In this document: positions 58,132 to 64,000 of the stretch, piece by piece | Layout of the letters: each line of letters starts with the position of its first letter | How positions within the stretch are numbered: the first letter of the stretch is position 1 | NCBI GenBank assembly: GCA_914767715.1 | Contig: OU612066.1 | Coordinates: 29,982,283-30,046,282, forward strand | Reading direction: 5' to 3' | Source: Membranipora membranacea | Lineage: Eukaryota > Bryozoa > Gymnolaemata > Cheilostomatida > Membraniporidae | Length of the DNA: 64,000 bases | Position numbers and translations under genes: made by a program | The notes under the pieces: model-generated | Seen by the model: the letters and a program-made list of their open reading frames with translations, nothing else | Database searches by the model: none | Told to the model about the DNA's origin: nothing

Positions 58132-60223
58132 TAATTTAGGGGTTATAATTGGTTGTCTACCCTTTGATGATAGCTTTGAACTGAGGCTGTGCCAACGCAT
58201 AGAGGGAAAGACAAATTTACAAGGAAATCTTCCATAACTAGAACTCCAAGGTGCGTGGATGAATACTCAGTAGTCGCTCTTGCCGACAATCTAAGTGCAT
58301 ATCAATATCGATATATCTATCAATGTGCTTCAACTTTATATTGTTCCCCGTTATTCATAGAAATCTTTAAACGAGGAAAACAGGCTGTGAATATTAACTG
58401 AAATACTACATTTACTATGATGGTGTCCCTTGCTAAAAATTTCCAATGAAATGCCTTTGGTCGGTATATTCTATCACTGGTCTCTGCTCATCTATATTGT
58501 ATCAACTGTTATGTAATACCTCAGGGTATTTCAACAGTGGCATACAAATAAATCTGTCATACTTAAAATACAATTTTCATTTCAAAGTTTACAGTGCTGC
58601 AACATGGAAGCTTGAAATTGTTTTTGTGCAGAAATCAAAGATATGACTGCAGTAGAACTTGAGGCATAGAGTGGTAATGGTCTATGGTAGATCTACTCCA
58701 GCATTTACAGGCCCAGTCCAAGCTCCGCAATAGTATAGATACAAATGCTGCAAATCATTGACATTGGAGTAGTGCTCTTTCCAGTCAGGAGAAGGTGATT
58801 ACTTTGATTTTAAGGAATAAGAATGAGCAGGAATTGAATGGGTGATTTTTAACATCCTTCAAAATAGCTGATATTCAGAACCAGTTTCAATACAGCCTTT
58901 CCAGCCCAAATTACTGCTGTTAACAGCCTTCCCCTTAGGTTGCCACACAACTTTCACAAATTCACACTCCTTATCAATTTATGGTTGGCATGTGAACTTT
59001 CTGAGCCAATGCACCAATATATAAATAACAGCACACCACTAGGCTGGCACACCCCAATGCAGTCCATTGTTAATTTTATGAGTTACAGGTCTCCTATCCT
59101 GTTGCTCGGAAACTCTCATCTTCTAATTTGTGACCGTGAAGGGCAGCCTAGCAAATCACCTATCTGATATTTTAAGGCTACATATGCCTGCTGTAATTCA
59201 TTGTCACTAACAAAAAGACTACCGTAGCAAAATATTTGTGGATTAGACATGATGTGGTAAAATTAATAAACCTGAATAAATTCCTTGGTCGATAAGGAAT
59301 CGGAAAAGCTTGGGTGACACACTCAATTTTTATGTTGCCATAGAGACTTTTGGAGAGGAATGGAGTGTTTTTCTCATGTTTAATTTCAGAAATCCTTGAT
59401 TGAATGGAATGCTAGACATATGGGTGGTTTGGCGCCATGTTATCTTCTGATAATAACTCACTTTTAGTTATATGGCGGCACTCAACACCTCTCTATATTT
59501 TGATCGTTATAATCGCTAACATATCATCTAGAAAAAAACACTAGGGTAGCCCGTAAATTTGTAATACTAAGCATTTTATTTAGAAAACAAAAACCATACT
59601 AGACAAACAAATAACATCTATTAAGTCACAGGGCACATCAACCTCTGCACATCATATGAAGCTCACAATTTTGACTTTATTACATCACTTTTTATTGCTT
59701 AGCAAAACAACAGCGGAAAAATATATTACAATGAGAAAATGGAAAGTGGTCAAGAAAATGTTCGCTTGTGTGACGTCTCCTGTTGAAGAAATATACAAAC
59801 ATTGCAAAGAAAATCACTCACCTTGGTTTTGAAATCTACCAGCAGGTAGAATTTATAATATATCTATCACAGAACTCAGCATCACTGAGAAAACAATGAA
59901 TATTTTATCAATTGTCACAATTTCTTATTTATATGGAAACAACATGCGATGTTGATAAATGATGTTAAGGTGTAGCAGGCAACAGCTGTGCAAAATTTGA
60001 CAGTTGTTACATATTGCACGAACTCGTTTTGTTGCCATTTTTTAGAGATTCACAGAATTTGGCTAGCACAAGCCTGAAGTCGGTGGGTATAAAAGAGACA
60101 TCGTGCTGCACTTGTCAAGACAAAGAATGACAGGATTTTAGGCTATATATACTATCCCTCACATGGGTATCAGGCTGAAGCATTACAGAAATTTACTGAA
60201 TTACAGCAAAAATAGAACATCGA
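58132..60223. other. Mostly anonymous DNA before the lectin gene
   Basis: The one recognisable item is a diverged trace of the membrane-protein terminal exon at about 58683-58800. Otherwise AT-rich, with no supported exon. Confidence 0.4.
58683..58800 (-). pseudogene. Relic of the membrane-protein terminal exon
   Basis: The minus strand reads AWTGPVNAGVDLP then a stop, matching the exon start AWVGPVISGVV at 11123, and the adjoining intron (TCTTTCCAGTCAGGAGAAGG) also resembles the unit 1 intron near 11260. The acceptor is GCGG where the unit 1 copy has GTAG, and no helix follows. It shows that the family once extended further to the right. Confidence 0.45.
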
Positions 60224-63200
60224 TTAATGACCGATTATCTCAATTTCATTGAACTCTTGTATTACACTTGCAGTGAAACTTAGTTTGATATATCTCCCAA
60301 CTATTGGTTGATGGCAGTTTATCCTTTCTTCGTCAATGATCTGTCCTTCTCTTAATGCACAGTGGTTGTATCCTGTTGGATGATCCGTCAAGGCAATCTC
60401 TATCAGCATGTCTGCACAGCGCTCATAACCTGGCAAAGTTAATGGTTCATGAAATGTATCTCAGTACCCAAGCAAAAATTAGCTGTCCTCCAATTAAGCT
60501 ACAAGCCAATGTAAATTACCCTGCATATTGATAGCAATCACCTCAGACTAAGAGAGTGACTTGCTGGTAGGGCATTTGGCACCTAAGACTCCAGATCAAC
60601 AGAGTAATTGTATGAAATAGAAGCGCATGCATGTTTCACATGCCATCATCTTGTCTGGTGTGGTTGAAACGTTGAACTCGTCAGTTTTCCAAATTTTGAG
60701 TCACTCCAAAGATAGTTATACTAAACTCAAAATTTAGTCTACTAGGGTAGGACTGTACTTCGATAGCAGGTCAGAATTGCTATGGTTCTGCAGAACCCTA
60801 AAAATAAATGCACTGTTTTCAACATCATTCATTATTAATAATGGATACATTCGAGTTTCATACTGTTTGAGAATTGGAGGGAGGTTTTAGCAGGTTTAAC
60901 TCAATGATGATCGTCTTATGTGAACTCAACTGTGCTCTGTGTCTCAGAGCAGGCAAGCCTAAAGCTCACGGGATACCACATCTAGAGCCATCGGAACTGG
61001 TATCAAGGCATGCTAACAGTGCGTCATTTGAATTTTAAACATGTCGGCAAACCCATCACATTTACAGCTGCAAACTTAAGGTGCAGATGAGAATATAGTG
61101 ATCCTACATTGAAAAACCTTGTCAATAACCATTGGAAGCATTTAAAAGGGTTAAAATCAGGAAGATTTCGATCGGAAGATAATTTACTTGTTTTTCAAGG
61201 ACATTGGATAAATGATACAGCTTTCAAAATATTTCCCCTCATATTGTAACTTAAAAATCAATATCTTATCTATCACCTATAAACTTACTTTGCTGAGATT
61301 TGGTGTACATTTTCACAGCCTCCACGCAGTTATCGGTTTCCAAATCTATTATCAACCAAGGATTAGGTGGTTGGAGCGCCACAAGCGATTGGAACTCATC
61401 ACCACCATCCCCCGGGTCATAAATACCATCAATACCTTTGTGGGCTCCATACCATCCAGGACCATAACCGTCAACATATTCTGCACTGTTAGTGGCTGGC
61501 TTGCCTACAAATTGTATGCCAGAAAGTATTGTGTTGTTAAAGGCCACGTCCAATGAAGTTCTAAGTGTTGTCATGTTTTACTTTAGGTGATGGGCTTTCA
61601 GATGAGCCATTGGACAAGATTCTACACCTACCACAACCAGATCTGCTGATGCTCAAAGAATACATCTCCATCAAACCGACAATAAATTGAGTCACATTGA
61701 GAAAGCATTTAAATGTCCTTGACCTTCTGACGTCATAGATAGTGTATAACATTTGCCACTAATGATTTTTACTGTTTGTGTTATCCATTGTTATTTGATT
61801 ATTCCTAGCAAAAATATCCAATAAAAATTAAGGTGATTGTAGCCTGATATCTTATTCACTCATTCCAAAGTTTTTGCGGGATCTGTACACTCACTGCCCT
61901 AATATTTAGATTGCTCTGTCAGAGCTTCCCAAAAGTTACAAACTTATTCAATGCCTGGAGGCATTTTGTCAGACAAAATCCGGTATGTTATTAAGTCCTA
62001 TGCAATGGGCTTCTCAGGCTTGCCAACTCTCATTCATTAGTACGAGTCTCACTAGATAGCCACTTGAAACTACGTAGGCAATGAGTAGTAAAGAATGCGT
62101 GACTCATGAGGTAAGAATATGAAGGCTGTGAGTGAGGTATGACTTGACTACTATGAGACATTTTATTTTGCCCCATAGGCTAATTCAATCAAGTTTCTAT
62201 ATGTTATCGTTGAGCATTGATTGAAAATACTCTGGCCAGCAATACATTTTTTTCAAGTTCAATACATACATGTAGGCCTACTAACTATATTTAAATTCAT
62301 CCGGTATCACAGTAATTTAAGAAAACACTGCTTGTGACGTCATGAGCCGGGACCATGACTGTTTTCATGAAGCATCAACTTTGAGCATCAACAGATCTGC
62401 CTGTGGTGGGTGTAGAGTTTTGTCCGATGACTCAAATGAGAGCTTAGAACCTCATGAAAAACATACAGTAAGTTAGAACTTCATAGGGCTTGGCCTTTAA
62501 AGTCTATCATTCAGTATATATCTGCTCACTAATATTATTTTCCAAGAAATTAGGTGGACTTTATGCTATCACTTTGTTATAACAAAATATCTTCCTGTTC
62601 GTTCAAGATGAAAACCTATATATTGCTATAATTCTGCACTGTTGTTCGTTGGCTTGCCGACGCAAAAGAAATGTGCCAAATGCTGTTGATGCTTTTCCTT
62701 CAGTAAAATTTTAAAAGAATTAAATGATATTGTTATGATATTGAACAAGTATCACAGTGTTCAATCAATATTGGCCAGAAGATTTGAAAATAATGCTGTT
62801 GTGTATTATTTGTCTTAACTTCAAGTGGAGCACTAAGGTCACAGAGTGGTGCACATACCTTTTCTTCAATCAACATTAACTCATGGAAGATATATACAGA
62901 CAAACACTTTTTAAATTTATAATGTCTCAGCTTACCTCTTGCAAGTGTGTTCTGGGAAAGTTGGCTTCTTGCACGGAAGACAGAAGTATAATTATGACTT
63001 ACTTCTAAAGAAAATATGTACATGAATAGTTAGAAACTAAAACCATTGGGATATAGTAACATGAATAATATATGCTTTCTTTTATTTTTAAGCATTGTAA
63101 AACTATATTGTAAGTTCCTATTAATTAATAAATTTTCTTCTCAATGAGGCAATGACCTCCCTTGTTTGAGGATAATACTGTTTATGAGAGAGAAAGAGAG

Positions 63201-63533
63201 AGGAGTCACTCAGATCAACAGACCTATTTAGTATGACGAATTTCAAAAATTGGGGGTGGCTGGAAGGAATGGTACAAGTCAAGTGGACTGGTTCCTTGAC
63301 TATGATCATACATTGTTGATCATTACCATCAAATTCTCACCTGCAGTGGCGGTGCTGTGACAGATACTCAATAAACAGATGCCTTCCTCCTTCTTATGTG
63401 ATAGCTGGTAACATTTAGGGCTATTGAGGCATGCATGTGCACAGGCACTAAGTATCTGCGCTTCAATGACAGTGTTGAATGCAACCAGACCATCATCTGA
63501 TTGATTAATCTCTTCAAACAATTCTGTCATCCC
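60224..63533 (-). CDS. PAN and fucolectin-type (discoidin-like) lectin, 3' part
   Basis: Probably a secreted or surface carbohydrate-binding protein, by family. Exon 63533-63341 encodes a PAN/Apple-like module (FNTVIEAQILSACAHACLNS, KCYQLSH, GICLLS). Exon 63004-62936 joins in phase (EVSHNYTSVFRARSQLS). Exon 61560-61289 starts an F5/8-type fucolectin domain (GKPATNSAEYVDG, then NPWLIIDLETDNCVEAVKM), and exon 60429-60224 completes it (CADMLIEIALTD, HCALREGQII, NCHQPIVGRYIKLSF) up to a stop. The phase between 62936 and 61560 does not match, so an exon is missed or one boundary is wrong. The signal peptide and earlier exons lie past 64000. The frame is intact, unlike its neighbour at 56140-57270. 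Ligand residues cannot be judged. Confidence 0.65.
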
Positions 63534-64000
63534 CTTGCATATACATGCATAGCTCATCAATACTGTTGAAATACATCCAAAAAATCTGAGTAAAGACTAC
63601 CAAAAGTCCAATGGATGTTATAGTCAGGCAGTGACTTATGATAAAGTTATGTCAGATTTACGTAGTTAAAATGGATGTATTATTTGTTTTCTTTTATGCA
63701 TTGATCTTTGGGTCTCTTTAGTGTACTTTCTTTCCTCTGGAAATCTTCGATAGTAACATAGTAACATTCTTCAATTGATGCATGTATTGTGTTCCCATTC
63801 CCAGATATAAGCAAAACTCAAATCAAAATCAAATGAAATATTGAAATATGTGATAAAACTCGATCCAAGTTGTATTGTCATAGCTAATTAAACTACGTAT
63901 AATCCACATGTGGAATCTTACCCAGGTCTTGAAACTGTGAATAATTTAAAAAATTCTTTTCATCACAAGATGGCTCACCTGTTAATATCACCGAAACAAA
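63534..64000. other. Intron or upstream sequence of the lectin gene
   Basis: No clear exon. On the minus strand ATATTAACAG followed by GTGAGCC at about 63974-63990 could be the end of a further exon cut by the window edge. Confidence 0.3.

Noticed and set aside
61561-61752. Upstream extension of the lectin domain exon
   Set aside because: A splice acceptor falls at 61561 and the sequence beyond has no domain match; joining a possible exon here creates a stop.

Overview
This is a stretch of animal nuclear DNA, not bacterial. It is AT-rich and intron-rich, with GT-AG introns, C2H2 zinc-finger exons, decayed non-LTR retrotransposons, tRNA-derived SINEs, inverted-repeat elements and satellite repeats. 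The gene types (expanding zinc-finger genes, a PAN plus fucolectin-type discoidin lectin, cysteine-rich type I membrane proteins) fit a marine invertebrate. An echinoderm or other invertebrate deuterostome is my guess, at low confidence. No sequence here identifies the species.

The first 54 kb is a tandem segmental duplication of about 17-19 kb per unit: unit 1 (about 1-17025), unit 2 (17026-34790) and unit 3 (35402-53222), plus a small older fragment at 34905-35331. Each full unit carries, on the minus strand, a three-exon C2H2 zinc-finger gene and, upstream of it, a multi-exon cysteine-rich membrane-protein gene or what is left of one. The units share introns and intergenic DNA almost base for base, but each has its own insertions and deletions.

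The zinc-finger copies differ in state. Unit 3 (39458-41326) has an intact 415-residue frame with six fingers, the first lacking a cysteine. Unit 2 (20327-24496) has an intact 331-residue frame with three fingers and a LINE in intron 2. Unit 1 (3773-5551) is broken by a 10-base deletion. All three end at the same shifted linker, with finger remains still legible downstream.

The membrane-protein gene is complete only in unit 1 (10907-16882). Eleven exons with matching phases give a 366-residue type I protein: signal peptide, two related cysteine-rich modules and a C-terminal transmembrane exon. A twelfth exon (14242-14288) must be skipped to keep the frame. Unit 2 has lost the first and last exons and carries a dead splice site and a stop codon. 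Unit 3 keeps only the transmembrane exon, in two inverted copies.

From about 44.8 to 49.5 kb, unit 3 contains a large block absent from the others, holding a LINE 3' piece, a tRNA-bearing inverted-repeat element and a foldback-type element with long terminal inverted repeats around about 160-base direct repeats. Beyond 54 kb the duplication ends. There follow a satellite of about 187 bases, a broken copy of a lectin gene (56.1-57.3 kb), another tRNA-bearing TA-flanked inverted-repeat element (57.8-58.1 kb), and the 3' part of an apparently intact PAN plus fucolectin-type gene (60224-63533) that runs off the right edge.
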